From positions 124,001 to 188,000 of the forward strand of contig JAJZRU010000001.1 of the NCBI GenBank assembly GCA_021802555.1: a DNA stretch of 64,000 nt, in the 5' to 3' direction. Positions 24,277 to 36,204 of this stretch are shown here, piece after piece. A program made the position numbers and the translations under genes. The stretch comes from Pseudomonadota bacterium (GTDB lineage: Bacteria; Pseudomonadota; Gammaproteobacteria; Burkholderiales; Thiobacillaceae). How positions within the stretch are numbered: position 1 is the stretch's first letter; each line of letters begins with the position of its first letter. A model generated the notes under the pieces. That model did not search any database, was not told the DNA's origin, and saw only the letters and a program-made list of their open reading frames with translations.

Positions 24277-24293
24277 TGTAAAAAAGCCCGACA
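24277..24293 (-). promoter_or_regulatory. candidate PEP-CTERM box (PrsR site), copy 2
   Basis: The minus strand reads TGTCGGGCTTTTTTACA, with TGT and ACA at its ends. It matches the element at 23096-23112 in 15 of 17 bases. It lies 33 bases after the hemY stop, so with upstream CCGGC it could also serve as a weak terminator for the hem operon. Confidence 0.6.
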
Positions 24294-24325
24294 TCCGCCG
24301 GTATTGCCCGGACGAGGCAGCAGCT

Positions 24326-25501
24326 TCAGGATTCCTTGCGTAGGCAGAGCTTTAGCGCTTGCTTGAGGTGCTCGCAGGCGGCGGCATGGCGCCCCGATTT
24401 TTCCTCCAGTTGCGCGAGTGCGCGCAGGCCTTCCGCGTCGGGCGCGAGGGCGAGGCTTGCTTCCAGATAGCTTTGCGCCTTGCCCCACAGCCCGGCGGCG
24501 GCGCACAGCCGGGCCAGCGACAGCAGCAGGCCGGCATCGCGCGCATGGATGCCGAGCCAGGCTTCCGCCACTTCGATCTGGCGCGGCAGGTTGTCGCTGG
24601 CGATGGTGCCGTAAAACCGCACCAAATTCTCGTGCCACGCCGTGTTCAGCGCGTTTTCGACGATGCGGGCAGCGAAGGCCGGTTGGCCCAGAGCAAGAAA
24701 GGTTTCGGCCCCGGCGCGCGCAAGCAGGGGATCCTGTCGTTCAGCATCGGGGAGTTGGCTCCAGAAATTTTGCAGCGCCTGATGGCCCATGGCGTTTTGG
24801 CGCAGCAGCCCGAGCAGGGCGCTCAGACGCATCTGGCGCGCTTGGTCCGCGTCCAGGCCGCCGCCGCGCTTCAAGGCGTCGACCAACCCCAGTGCTTCGT
24901 GCCATTGGCCGCTTTTCAGCAAGGCCTGCACTCTGAGAGCCTGCAAGGCGCTGGCCTTGGGCGCCAGCGCCAAGGCCTGATCCAGCGCGGCGAGCGCACC
25001 GGGCACGTCGCCGCTTTCGAGAGACAATTGGGCCGCAAAGTAATGGGCCGCGAGCGGGGCGTATTCCTTGGCGACCGCCAGATGGGTGTCGCGGCGGGGG
25101 AAGGCGCGCATGGCATGGGCAGCGCGCGCGGCGAGCAGACGCGCCAGGCCGAGCGTGGCGTCATCGGCATGGTAGCGTGCGCCCAGGCGCTCGGCCTCTT
25201 GGTGGCGCCCCTCCAGCCAGGCGGCGAGGATGGCATGGTAAAGGGCCAGTTGCTCTTCGTGTTCGCGCCGCGCGCGCGCTTCGCGCACCAGTCGCGGCAG
25301 GTGCAGCGTGGTCGCGGCCACGCGCATGAACATCAGCGTCGCGCCTAGCAGCGCGGCAAGCAGGAACACGAAAGCCAGGCTGGAGAGTTCCACCCGCCAG
25401 GGCGGAAACACCAGGACGACATAGCCCGGCGCATAGCGTCCGGCCAGCGCCAGCGCCACCGCCAGCACGGCAAACAGAAGGAAGGAGAGCAGCCAGCGCA
25501 T
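24326..25501 (-). CDS. hemY: HemY-like TPR membrane protein of the hem cluster
   Basis: The 391-residue protein has two N-terminal membrane helices (about 3-22 and 40-62) and a TPR-rich domain (about 90-390; LESGDVPGALAALDQALALAP). It matches the proteobacterial HemY family that sits after hemX in hemCDXY operons. It is not the Bacillus protoporphyrinogen oxidase of the same name. Its role in tetrapyrrole synthesis is indirect and not fully defined. It starts one base after the hemX stop. Confidence 0.9.
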   Translation of the reverse strand: MRWLLSFLLFAVLAVALALAGRYAPGYVVLVFPPWRVELSSLAFVFLLAALLGATLMFMRVAATTLHLPRLVREARARREHEEQLALYHAILAAWLEGRHQEAERLGARYHADDATLGLARLLAARAAHAMRAFPRRDTHLAVAKEYAPLAAHYFAAQLSLESGDVPGALAALDQALALAPKASALQALRVQALLKSGQWHEALGLVDALKRGGGLDADQARQMRLSALLGLLRQNAMGHQALQNFWSQLPDAERQDPLLARAGAETFLALGQPAFAARIVENALNTAWHENLVRFYGTIASDNLPRQIEVAEAWLGIHARDAGLLLSLARLCAAAGLWGKAQSYLEASLALAPDAEGLRALAQLEEKSGRHAAACEHLKQALKLCLRKES

Positions 25502-25502
25502 T

Positions 25503-26462
25503 TCAGCGGGGCGGCGGGCTCAGGGCCTGCAAAGCGCCCAGCGTCGCATCCAGGCTCGGGATCGGCGGCGCCGCGTTCAGGCGCGCCAGGCGCCTTAGGG
25601 TCTGCAGCCCGCCTGCCACTGCAGCATCGCGATCGTTGAAATAACGCTGCGTGAGCAGGAGCGCTGCGGCAATGTCCTGGTGAAATGCGGTCTGGTCGCG
25701 CGCGAGCAGCCCGAGGCGTGCGGACAGCAGACGCAGGCGCAGATTGTCGCGCAGGTATTGGCCTTGCTGCGGCGTCAGGAGCACGGGTTCCTCGGTGCCC
25801 AGGCGGTGGATCTGCACCAGCTGCCGGAAATCGGCAAGCAGGCGGTCGAGCATACCGGCCGGCGCTTTATTGGCCTGGGCCGGCGCCGCCCAGCGGCTGG
25901 CGCTGCTCACCAGAGGCCAGGCAGACACTTCCTGCGCCAGTTGGCCAAGCTGCAGGCTCACCACGGGGATGTCCGGCTGCGCCACGCCGCGCAGGGCGGC
26001 CAGATCCTGGTTGAGCGCGGCGCGCAGCCGGAGCAGACGGGGGTCGTTCTGCAGCGCCAAGCGCCGGTTGGCGATCTCCAGGGCCAGAATCGCGCCGCGC
26101 ACGTTGCCCGTGGTCTGCAACTGGTCGTTGGCGGCATAAAGCATGTGCTCGATTTCTGCGAGCTTCCATTCCCGGCGGTCGCGCAGCAGGTCGCGCTGCA
26201 AGGTCTGCAGCGTCGCCTGTTGCGCCTGCGCCGCCGCCTGCTGGTGTTCCAGGGCGGCAACCCGGCCGTCGAGCACCTGCACCCGGCTGGCGGCAGCCTG
26301 CGCCGCCGCCTGGGCCTGCTGCACGGCGCTCTGGAATTGCGCCAGACGACCGCCCAGTTCGGCGCGCATTTGCGTCTCTTGCGCGTGCTGGTAGAGCAGG
26401 CCTGCGCCCGTGCCGGCGAGAGCGAGCAGCGCGAGCAGCAGGGAGAACGAAGGGCGGCTCAT
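25503..26462 (-). CDS. hemX: HemX-like membrane protein of the hem cluster
   Basis: The 319-residue protein has an N-terminal membrane helix (SFSLLLALLALAGTGAGLLY), a long Ala/Gln-rich coiled coil (about 28-90) and a helical domain (about 95-300; ANDQLQTTGNVRGAILALE; RYFNDRDAAVAGGLQTL). This is the HemX family, sometimes annotated as uroporphyrinogen-III C-methyltransferase, but no methyltransferase motif is visible. ATG 26462 overlaps the hemD stop in ATGA. Confidence 0.9.
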   Translation of the reverse strand: MSRPSFSLLLALLALAGTGAGLLYQHAQETQMRAELGGRLAQFQSAVQQAQAAAQAAASRVQVLDGRVAALEHQQAAAQAQQATLQTLQRDLLRDRREWKLAEIEHMLYAANDQLQTTGNVRGAILALEIANRRLALQNDPRLLRLRAALNQDLAALRGVAQPDIPVVSLQLGQLAQEVSAWPLVSSASRWAAPAQANKAPAGMLDRLLADFRQLVQIHRLGTEEPVLLTPQQGQYLRDNLRLRLLSARLGLLARDQTAFHQDIAAALLLTQRYFNDRDAAVAGGLQTLRRLARLNAAPPIPSLDATLGALQALSPPPR

Positions 26463-27238
26463 GGGCGGGAGAACCAGGCGGCCAGGCCGGTGACGAGCCC
26501 TTCGTCGCCCTGCTCGGTGACGACGACGGTCTGCACACCCAACTGGCGGGCGACGTCGGCGATATGCGGATGGGGCGCAAACAACGGCGTCGTCTTCAGC
26601 CACTGGCAGCCGAGCTTGCCCAGCATGTCATACAGGTTGCGCAGGCTTTCGGCGCTGGTTACCGTGACCGCGGCGATTTCGCCGCGCGACCAGCGCCGCA
26701 GCAGGTCGCCGGTGGCGGACTGCGGGCGTGCGCGCCGGTAGCACTCGGCGTATTCCACGCGCGCACCACGCTGGGTAAGCACGTCGCCCAGCAGTTCGCG
26801 TCCGCCTTCGCCGCGAAATATGACGACAAATTTGCCCGCCAGCGCGCGCAGGGCGGGGAGTTCCAGCAAAGCCTCGCTGTCGAAGCGCCCTGCCGGGGCG
26901 AGCACTTCGGCGATGCCGTGGCGCTTGAGCTCGCGCGCGCTGCCGCGGCCGATGGCGGCGACGGCCAGGCGGGCGGGCAGGCCACCGCGCGCTTCTTGAA
27001 TAAGATTCATGGCTTTGGCCACGGCGTTGGGGCTGATGAAGACGGCCAGGTCGAAGCTGTCCAGGCGGCCGATGAGAGCGTTGAGCGCCCCCTGGTCGGC
27101 GACGTCCCGGATTTCCAGCGCGGGAAAAGCGATCGGCTCGCCGCCGGCCGCACGCACCAGATCGATGAGGGGCTGGGCCTGATGGGCGGCGCGCGTGATG
27201 AGGATGCCGCGCCCCGACAGCGGTCCCGGCTCAGCCAT
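26459..27238 (-). CDS. hemD: uroporphyrinogen-III synthase
   Basis: The 259-residue enzyme closes hydroxymethylbilane with inversion of ring D to form uroporphyrinogen III. Two Rossmann-like lobes are visible ([34 protein letters not shown]). ATG 27238 overlaps the 3' end of hemC by 8 bases, indicating translational coupling. Sequence conservation in HemD is generally low, so the operon position supports the call. Confidence 0.93.
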   Translation of the reverse strand: MAEPGPLSGRGILITRAAHQAQPLIDLVRAAGGEPIAFPALEIRDVADQGALNALIGRLDSFDLAVFISPNAVAKAMNLIQEARGGLPARLAVAAIGRGSARELKRHGIAEVLAPAGRFDSEALLELPALRALAGKFVVIFRGEGGRELLGDVLTQRGARVEYAECYRRARPQSATGDLLRRWSRGEIAAVTVTSAESLRNLYDMLGKLGCQWLKTTPLFAPHPHIADVARQLGVQTVVVTEQGDEGLVTGLAAWFSRP

Positions 27239-28166
27239 GGGCCAGGCGTTCCAGGATGGCCCCGGCGCCGCGCGCAAGCAGTTTTTCGGCCAGGGATACG
27301 CCCAGGGCTTCGGGGGCGTGGGCGGGCCCCGCCGCGGCTTCCTCAATGAATTCGCGCCCATCGGGGCTGGCCACGAAGCCGCGCATCTGCAGCTCGCTGT
27401 CGCGCAGCACGGCATGGGCGCCCAGCGGCACTTGGCAAGAGCCGCCCAGGGCCCGGCTCGCGGCGCGCTCCGCGCGCACGCATAGCGCCGTGGCGTCGTG
27501 GTTCAGGGACGCCAGGAGTTTTTGCAGATCGTCGCGCGCGCTGCGTATTTCCAGGCCTATCGCGCCCTGGCCCGCGGCGGGAAGGCTTTGTTCCGGCGGG
27601 AGGTAGGCGCTGATGCGATGTTCAAGCTCCAGGCGCTTGAGGCCGGCGGCCGCCAGCAGGATGGCGTCGAACTGCCCTTCGTCCAGCCGGCGCAGGCGGG
27701 TGCCGACATTGCCGCGCAGGGGCGCCACGCGCAGATGCGGGTAGCGTGCCCGCAGCTGCGATTCGCGTCTCAGGCTGGACGTGCCCACCAGCGCGCCGGG
27801 CGGCAGTTCGGGCAGATTCCGATAGCGATTGGAGACGAACGCGTCGCGCGGATCCTCGCGCTCGAGCATGGCCGCCAGAGAAAAACCGGGGGGCAGATCC
27901 ATGGGAACATCTTTCATGGAATGCACCGCGAGGTCGGCGCGGCCATCCTCCAGGGCCAGTTCCAGTTCCTTCACGAACAGCCCCTTGCCGCCGATTTTGC
28001 TCAGGCTGGCGTCGAGCACCTGGTCGCCGCGCGTAGTCATGCCCAGCAGTCGCACGTCGAGGCCGGGGTGGGCGGCGCTGAGCAGGGCGCTGACATGCTT
28101 GGCCTGCCAAAGCGCCAGCGCGCTTTCCCGGGTGGCGATGACAAGCGTGGCCGGTGGGTGGGGCAT
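27231..28166 (-). CDS. hemC: porphobilinogen deaminase (hydroxymethylbilane synthase)
   Basis: The 311-residue enzyme assembles four porphobilinogens into hydroxymethylbilane. Recognisable motifs are [16 protein letters not shown] at the start, [35 protein letters not shown] and the dipyrromethane-cofactor cysteine in [15 protein letters not shown] 28166 gives the family-typical length; the frame extends upstream but without similarity. It is first in hemCDXY and diverges from the thioredoxin-like gene at 28253. Confidence 0.96.
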   Translation of the reverse strand: MPHPPATLVIATRESALALWQAKHVSALLSAAHPGLDVRLLGMTTRGDQVLDASLSKIGGKGLFVKELELALEDGRADLAVHSMKDVPMDLPPGFSLAAMLEREDPRDAFVSNRYRNLPELPPGALVGTSSLRRESQLRARYPHLRVAPLRGNVGTRLRRLDEGQFDAILLAAAGLKRLELEHRISAYLPPEQSLPAAGQGAIGLEIRSARDDLQKLLASLNHDATALCVRAERAASRALGGSCQVPLGAHAVLRDSELQMRGFVASPDGREFIEEAAAGPAHAPEALGVSLAEKLLARGAGAILERLAHG

Positions 28167-28252
28167 GGGTAGTAGAGTGGTGCTATTTTTTTGGGCCGCA
28201 GAGCCCGGCATCTTCGGGAAATGAGCAACTTCCCAACTCAAGGAGTATTACC

Positions 28253-28780
28253 GTGAGATTCTGGCTGGCAATGTGCATCTTAACATGGGCCGCGTGCCTC
28301 GCCGGCGGCGCTCGCGCGGCCGGCGTTCCCATGAGCACGGACCTGCAGGCCGAAAGCGCGCGCGCGGCGGTGCTGAACGTTCCCTTAATCATCATCTTCA
28401 CTTCGCCGACCTGCCATTATTGCGAAATAGTCAAGCGTGATTACCTTCTGCCCATGATGCGGCATCCGCAGGCGGGCGAGGCCGTGATGGTGCGTCAGAT
28501 CGTCACCGGCTCTCCCGCCAGGCTGAAGGATTTTAGCGGCCGCATGACGACGCAGGCCGCGTTCGCGCGCGTCCAGGGCGTGGCGCTTACCCCTACGGTG
28601 GCGTTCTTCGACGCGCGTGGCCGGGAGGTGGCGAAACCCATCGTCGGCTTGCTCAATCCAGACTACTATTATGGCTATCTGGAAGACGCCATCGCCCAGG
28701 CAAGAAAGCAAATCGCCGCAGAGCGCTCCGGCGGAACTCGGGTTGCCGTCATACATACGGTAGCCAGCGCGATGCCGTGA
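28253..28780 (+). CDS. periplasmic thioredoxin-fold protein
   Basis: The 175-residue protein starts at GTG 28253, seven bases after AAGGAG. A signal peptide covers about residues 1-23 (MRFWLAMCILTW...). The thioredoxin fold has a C-H-Y-C active site at 54-57 (TSPTCHYCEIVKRD) and the cis-Pro segment VALTPTVAFFD. It resembles SoxW-like or DsbE-type periplasmic thiol proteins. Its partner is unknown. It sits between hemC and the atp operon and is probably transcribed alone; a CCGCCC/GGGCGG hairpin follows at 28785-28799. Confidence 0.8.
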   Translation: MRFWLAMCILTWAACLAGGARAAGVPMSTDLQAESARAAVLNVPLIIIFTSPTCHYCEIVKRDYLLPMMRHPQAGEAVMVRQIVTGSPARLKDFSGRMTTQAAFARVQGVALTPTVAFFDARGREVAKPIVGLLNPDYYYGYLEDAIAQARKQIAAERSGGTRVAVIHTVASAMP

Positions 28781-28784
28781 TGCG

Positions 28785-28810
28785 CCGCCCGCCGGGCGGG
28801 GAGCTTTATT
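28785..28810 (+). terminator. possible terminator after the thioredoxin-like gene
   Basis: CCGCCC (28785-28790) and GGGCGG (28794-28799) form a stem with a 3-base loop. The following sequence GGAGCTTTATT is only partly T-rich, so termination strength is uncertain. Confidence 0.5.
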
Positions 28811-28848
28811 GGCGCTTAATAATTTTTAGCATCAAGCGCCTTGATGCT
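28811..28848 (+). promoter_or_regulatory. overlapping inverted repeats upstream of the atp operon
   Basis: A perfect 9-bp inverted repeat AGCATCAAG (28828-28836) / CTTGATGCT (28840-28848) overlaps another pair, GGCGCTT (28811-28817) / AAGCGCC (28834-28840). The two foldings exclude each other. The 9-bp repeat abuts the candidate -35 box of atpI, so it could be an operator; a transcript-level role would require an upstream promoter. Confidence 0.5.
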
Positions 28849-28877
28849 TGCATTAGAAGCGCTAATTCAAGTATCAT
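28848..28877 (+). promoter_or_regulatory. candidate sigma-70 promoter of the atp operon
   Basis: TTGCAT (28848-28853) and TATCAT (28872-28877) are separated by 18 bases. Transcription would start near 28884, only about three bases before the atpI ATG, so the atpI message would be nearly leaderless. No Shine-Dalgarno sequence is seen. Confidence 0.4.
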
Positions 28878-28886
28878 AAAAAGCTA

Positions 28887-30175
<1,289 letters not shown>

Positions 30176-30221
30176 GCGCCGGATTTGCCCCGCTTTTATT
30201 GACTTCAACTTGGATATTTAG

Positions 30222-30470
<249 letters not shown>

Positions 30471-30481
30471 ACGACGGGCCT

Positions 30482-30498
30482 GCCTCCCGGCGGGAGGC
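30482..30498 (+). promoter_or_regulatory. intercistronic hairpin after atpE
   Basis: GCCTCCC (30482-30488) pairs with GGGAGGC (30492-30498) across a 3-base loop, 11 bases after the atpE stop. With no T-run it is unlikely to terminate. Such a stem could protect the atpE message or reduce downstream translation so that subunit c is made in excess. Confidence 0.6.
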
Positions 30499-30515
30499 TT
30501 GCCACAGAGACGTCT

Positions 30516-30986
30516 ATGAATATCAATCTGACCCTCATCGGGCAGTCCATCACGTTCCTCGTGTTCGTGTGGTTCTGCATGAAATTCATCTGGCCGCCCC
30601 TCGTCGCGGCCCTGGAAAAACGCCGCCTGCAGATCGCCGACGGCCTGGCCGCGGCAGACCGCGGCAAGCACGAGCTCGAACTGGCCGCGCGCAAGGCGGC
30701 CGACAGCCTGAAAGACGCCAAGGCGCAAGCGGCGGAAATCGTGGCGCAGGCGGAAAAGCGTGCCGGCCAGATCATCGAGGAGGCCAAGCAGGCCGCCCAT
30801 GCGGAAGGCGAGCGCCAGTTGGCGGCGGCGCAGGCGGAAATCGAGCAGGAGGCCAACCGGGCGCGCGAGGCGCTGCGTGCGCAGGTGGCGGCACTGGCGG
30901 TGGCCGGGGCGGAAAAAATCCTGCGCCGCGAGATCAGCCCGCAAACCCACGCCGATCTGCTGAATCAGCTGAAAGCCGAGCTCTGA
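30516..30986 (+). CDS. atpF: F1Fo ATP synthase subunit b
   Basis: The 156-residue protein has one N-terminal membrane helix ([20 protein letters not shown]) and a long Ala/Glu/Lys/Gln-rich helix that dimerises as the peripheral stalk. Its C-terminus ([21 protein letters not shown]) binds subunit delta. It lies between the atpE hairpin and atpH with a 3-base gap to atpH. Confidence 0.97.
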   Translation: MNINLTLIGQSITFLVFVWFCMKFIWPPLVAALEKRRLQIADGLAAADRGKHELELAARKAADSLKDAKAQAAEIVAQAEKRAGQIIEEAKQAAHAEGERQLAAAQAEIEQEANRAREALRAQVAALAVAGAEKILRREISPQTHADLLNQLKAEL

Positions 30987-30989
30987 ATC

Positions 30990-31529
30990 ATGGCGGAACT
31001 CTCTACCCTGGCGCGCCCTTATGCCGAGGCCGTGTTTCGCCTGGCGCGCGAAGGCAAGGACATGGACGGCTGGGGGGGACGCCTGGATCTGCTGTCGCAG
31101 GTCGTGGCCGACGCCGGTATGGCGGCCTATCTGGCCGATCCTGCGGTGGGCGCGGAACGCGCGGCGCAAAGCGTGATCGCAGTGGCGGGCGAAGAAGGAT
31201 TGGGCAAGCTTGGCGCGAATCTGGTGCACGTGCTGGCGGCCGGCCGGCGCCTGCCGCTGCTGGCTGAAATCCGCGCCCAGTTCCAGGCGCTCAAGGACGA
31301 CGCGGAAGGTGTGCTGGAAGCGGACATCGTCAGCGCCCTGCCGCTCGAGCAGGGGCAGATCGACGCGCTGGTGGCTGCCCTGAAGAGCCGCTTCGGCCGC
31401 GACGTGCATGCGCGCGTGGCCGTCGATGCCGATCTCATCGGCGGCGTGGTCGTGCGCGTGGGCGACCGCATCATGGACGGTTCGGTCAGGGGGCGGCTGA
31501 AACAGATGGCTTACGCCCTCAGGGGCTGA
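30990..31529 (+). CDS. atpH: F1Fo ATP synthase subunit delta
   Basis: The 179-residue protein has the six-helix N-terminal domain (STLARPYAEAVFRLAREG) and the C-terminal beta strand region (ADLIGGVVVRVGDRIMDGSV). It joins the peripheral stalk to the top of F1. Confidence 0.97.
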   Translation: MAELSTLARPYAEAVFRLAREGKDMDGWGGRLDLLSQVVADAGMAAYLADPAVGAERAAQSVIAVAGEEGLGKLGANLVHVLAAGRRLPLLAEIRAQFQALKDDAEGVLEADIVSALPLEQGQIDALVAALKSRFGRDVHARVAVDADLIGGVVVRVGDRIMDGSVRGRLKQMAYALRG

Positions 31530-31537
31530 AGATTTTG

Positions 31538-31554
31538 CGGGGCGATGCGCCCCG
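31538..31554 (+). promoter_or_regulatory. intercistronic hairpin between atpH and atpA
   Basis: CGGGGCG (31538-31544) and CGCCCCG (31548-31554) form a perfect 7-bp stem with loop ATG. It is 8 bases after the atpH stop. T-richness resumes only after a gap, so an RNA-processing or stability element is more likely than a terminator. Confidence 0.5.
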
Positions 31555-31599
31555 ACGATCCGATTTTTAGATTGAGGACCGACTCCGTCGGAAACCAAC

Positions 31600-33141
31600 A
31601 TGCAATTGAACCCAAGCGAAATCAGCGAACTGATCAAGGCCAAGATCGAGAATCTCGCCTCCGGCTCCGAGCTGCGCACCCAGGGCACGGTGGTGTCGGT
31701 GACCGACGGCATCGTGCGCATCCACGGCTTGTCCGACGTGATGTCAGGCGAGATGATCGAACTGCCGGACAACACCTTCGGCGTGGCCTTGAACCTGGAA
31801 CGCGATTCCGTCGGCGCCGTGGTGCTGGGCGACTACGAGCACATCAAGGAAGGCGACACGGCCAAATGCACCGGACGCATCCTGGAAGTGCCCATCGGCC
31901 CTGAGCTGCTGGGCCGCGTGGTGAACTCCCTGGGGCAGCCCATCGACGGCAAGGGCCCCATCGCCGCCAAGCAGACTTCGCCCATCGAGAAAATCGCCCC
32001 CGGCGTGATTGCGCGCCAGTCCGTGTCCCAGCCCATGATGACCGGGCTCAAGGCCGTGGACTCCATGGTGCCCATCGGCCGCGGCCAGCGCGAACTCATC
32101 ATCGGCGACCGCCAGACCGGCAAGAGCGCGGTGGCCATCGACGCCATCATCAACCAGAAGGGCACCGGCGTTAAGTGCATCTATGTGGCGGTGGGCCAAA
32201 AGGCCTCCTCCGTCGCCAACGTGGTGCGCAAGCTGGAGGAGCATGGCGCCATGGAATACACCGTGGTGGTGGCCGCCCCTTCCGCCGAATCCGCCGCCAT
32301 GCAATACATCGCGCCCTACGCGGGCTGCACCATGGGCGAATATTTCCGCGACAGCGGCGAGGACGCCCTCATCGTCTATGACGACCTGACCAAGCAGGCC
32401 TGGGCCTACCGCCAGGTTTCCCTGCTGCTGCGCCGGCCTCCGGGCCGCGAGGCCTATCCCGGCGACGTGTTCTACCTGCACTCCCGCCTGCTGGAGCGCG
32501 CCGCCCGCATCAATGCGGCGGACGTGGAAAAGCGCACCAACGGCGCGGTCAAGGGCAAGACCGGTTCCCTCACCGCTCTGCCCATCATCGAAACCCAGGC
32601 CGGCGACGTGTCCGCCTTCGTGCCGACCAACGTGATTTCCATCACCGACGGGCAGATCTTCCTGGAAACCGATTTGTTCAACGCCGGCGTGCGCCCCGCC
32701 ATCAACGCGGGCTTGTCGGTCTCTCGTGTGGGCGGCGCGGCGCAGACCAAGGTCATCAAAAAGTTGGGCGGCGGCATTCGCCTGGCGCTGGCCCAATATC
32801 GCGAACTGGCGGCCTTTGCCCAGTTTGCCTCCGACCTGGACGACGCCACCCGCAAGCAGTTGGAACGCGGCAAGCTGGTCACCGAACTCATGAAGCAGCC
32901 GCAGTACTCGCCCATGGGCGTCGCGGAAATGGCGGTGTCGCTGTTCGCCGTGAACAAGGGCTACATGGACGGCCTGGAAGTGAAGAAGGTGCTGGCATTC
33001 GAAGCCGCCCTGCAGGCCTATATGCGCGACAAGGGCGGCGCCATCATGGAAAAGATCCGCGCCAGCAATGATCTCGATGCCGAGACGGAAAAGGAACTCG
33101 CCGCCGCGCTGGAAAGCTTCAAGCAAAGCGCGGTGTTCTGA
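31600..33141 (+). CDS. atpA: F1Fo ATP synthase subunit alpha
   Basis: The 513-residue protein is the non-catalytic nucleotide-binding subunit of F1. The P-loop is GDRQTGKS (about 169-176), with the signature [17 protein letters not shown] and the catalytic-site Arg region within it. The N-terminal beta barrel, central ATPase domain and C-terminal helical bundle are complete. Confidence 0.98.
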   Translation: MQLNPSEISELIKAKIENLASGSELRTQGTVVSVTDGIVRIHGLSDVMSGEMIELPDNTFGVALNLERDSVGAVVLGDYEHIKEGDTAKCTGRILEVPIGPELLGRVVNSLGQPIDGKGPIAAKQTSPIEKIAPGVIARQSVSQPMMTGLKAVDSMVPIGRGQRELIIGDRQTGKSAVAIDAIINQKGTGVKCIYVAVGQKASSVANVVRKLEEHGAMEYTVVVAAPSAESAAMQYIAPYAGCTMGEYFRDSGEDALIVYDDLTKQAWAYRQVSLLLRRPPGREAYPGDVFYLHSRLLERAARINAADVEKRTNGAVKGKTGSLTALPIIETQAGDVSAFVPTNVISITDGQIFLETDLFNAGVRPAINAGLSVSRVGGAAQTKVIKKLGGGIRLALAQYRELAAFAQFASDLDDATRKQLERGKLVTELMKQPQYSPMGVAEMAVSLFAVNKGYMDGLEVKKVLAFEAALQAYMRDKGGAIMEKIRASNDLDAETEKELAAALESFKQSAVF

Positions 33142-33151
33142 GGGCATACCC

Positions 33152-34024
33152 ATGGCTGCCGGCAAGGAAATCCGCAACAAGATCAAGAGCGTCGAAAGCA
33201 CGCGCAAGATCACCAAGGCCATGGAGATGGTGGCCGCCTCGAAAATGCGCAAGGCTCAGGAACGCATGAAGGCGTCCCGCCCTTATGCGGAGAAGATCGC
33301 CAATGTAGCCACCCACATGGCGTATGCGCACCCGGAGTACAAGCATCCCTTCATCCTGCCGCGTTCCAACCCCAAGCGCGTGGGCGTGATCGCGGTGACC
33401 TCCGACAAGGGGCTGTGCGGCGGCCTCAACACCAACGCCCTGCGCCTGCTGGTGACCCAGATGAAGACCTGGGAGGCGAGCGGCATCCGGATCGACGTCA
33501 CCGCGCTGGGCAACAAGGGCTTTGGCTTCCTGCAGCGCATGGGTGCGAATACGGTCTCGCACCTCGTGGGGATGGGCGACACGCCGCACATGGAACAACT
33601 CATCGGCCCTGTGAAAGTCATGTTGGACGCCTACACGGAAGGCCGCATAGACGCCCTCTACCTGGTGTACAACCGCTTCCTGAACACCATGAAACAGGAG
33701 CCCCAGATCAAGCAGCTGCTGCCTTTGGAGCAGGCCGCCGGCGCTGACGAAGACAAGCTCAAGCACCACTGGGACTACATCTACGAGCCGGAAGCCAAGG
33801 TCGTGGTCGATGGGCTGCTGACCCGCTACATCGAATCGCTGGTTTACCAGGGCGTGGTGGAGAACATCGCCTGCGAGCAATCGGCCCGCATGGTGGCCAT
33901 GAAATCCGCCTCTGACAACGCCAAGAACGTCATCGACGAGCTGAAGCTGATCTACAACAAGACCCGCCAAGCCGCCATCACCAAGGAATTGTCGGAAATC
34001 GTGGCCGGGGCGGCGGCAGTATGA
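33152..34024 (+). CDS. atpG: F1Fo ATP synthase subunit gamma
   Basis: The 290-residue rotor shaft begins [20 protein letters not shown] and ends [18 protein letters not shown], the two helices that form the coiled coil. A central Rossmann-like domain lies between. ATG 33152 is chosen from the family; the frame extends back into atpA. The last 22 bases of the gene are part of the first copy of the 89-bp tandem repeat that follows. Confidence 0.97.
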   Translation: MAAGKEIRNKIKSVESTRKITKAMEMVAASKMRKAQERMKASRPYAEKIANVATHMAYAHPEYKHPFILPRSNPKRVGVIAVTSDKGLCGGLNTNALRLLVTQMKTWEASGIRIDVTALGNKGFGFLQRMGANTVSHLVGMGDTPHMEQLIGPVKVMLDAYTEGRIDALYLVYNRFLNTMKQEPQIKQLLPLEQAAGADEDKLKHHWDYIYEPEAKVVVDGLLTRYIESLVYQGVVENIACEQSARMVAMKSASDNAKNVIDELKLIYNKTRQAAITKELSEIVAGAAAV

Positions 34025-34280
34025 CGCCGGCCCGCAGATTGGGCGAGGCTAATGTGAGCGAAGCGAACGTTACGACGAGACCAGAATCGCAGGCCGGGGC
34101 GGCGGCAGTATGACGCCGGCCCGCAGATTGGGCGAGGCTAATGTGAGCGAAGCGAACGTTACGACGAGACCAGAATCGCAGGCCGGGGCGGCGGCAGTAT
34201 GACGCCGGCCGGCAGATTGGGCGAGGCTAACGTGAGTGAAGCGAACGTTACGACGAGACCAGAATCGAGGGCCGGGGCGG
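34003..34280 (+). repeat. 89-bp tandem repeat (three copies plus a partial fourth) between atpG and atpD
   Basis: Copies begin at 34003, 34092 and 34181, with 11 matching bases of a fourth at 34270. Copies 1 and 2 appear identical; copy 3 differs at a few bases. Each unit starts with the sequence encoding the atpG C-terminus and its TGA. It also contains a TAA(C/T)GT...ACGTTA inverted repeat and an in-frame GTG micro-ORF of 19 codons that ends on the TGA of the next copy. The unit length is not a multiple of three. It fills most of the 308-base gap before atpD; no further gene is seen there. Confidence 0.92.
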
Positions 34281-34323
34281 TAGCGTGGCCGGCCGGACGG
34301 AACGGAATTTGATTGAAATCTAG

Positions 34324-35712
<1,389 letters not shown>

Positions 35713-35761
35713 GGCTTCAGGCGCCGCCGCCTTTTCTCCCTCACGCCACCGGGTTTACACT

Positions 35762-36187
35762 ATGGCAATGACTTTGCGTGTCGATATCGTCAGCGCGGAA
35801 CAGTCCCTCTACTCGGGGACGGCGGAATCTGTTTCCGTGCCCGGCGAAATGGGCGAACTGGGAATTTATCCCCGTCACACTCCCTTGCTTACCCGCTTGC
35901 GCCCGGGTTCGGTGCGCATCAAGCTGCCGGATGAGGCGGAAGAAGAGCTCATTTACGTTAATGGCGGCATACTGGAAATTCAGCCCTTTGTCGTGACCAT
36001 CCTTTCGGACACGGCCATCCGGGGTGCGGATTTGGACGAGGCCAAGGCTCTGGAGGCCAAGCGTGCGGCCGAGGACGCCATGAAGGACCGCTCTTCGGCC
36101 ATGGACTATGCCCGCGCCCAGGCCGAGCTGGCCGAGGCCATGGCGCAGCTCGCGGCCATCCAGAAGCTGCGCAAAAAGCACGGCTGA
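35762..36187 (+). CDS. atpC: F1Fo ATP synthase subunit epsilon
   Basis: The 141-residue protein has the N-terminal beta sandwich ([32 protein letters not shown]) and the C-terminal helical hairpin that can inhibit hydrolysis. It is the last gene of the atp operon. Confidence 0.96.
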   Translation: MAMTLRVDIVSAEQSLYSGTAESVSVPGEMGELGIYPRHTPLLTRLRPGSVRIKLPDEAEEELIYVNGGILEIQPFVVTILSDTAIRGADLDEAKALEAKRAAEDAMKDRSSAMDYARAQAELAEAMAQLAAIQKLRKKHG

Positions 36188-36204
36188 GCCGCGCGCTTGC
36201 GCAG

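Noticed and set aside
28831-28845. FNR/ANR site upstream of atpI
   Set aside because: The half-sites are in the wrong order (ATCAA-N5-TTGAT rather than TTGAT-N4-ATCAA).
34003-34280. CRISPR array
   Set aside because: The repeat units are contiguous with no unique spacers, and the unit derives from the end of atpG. No cas gene is present.
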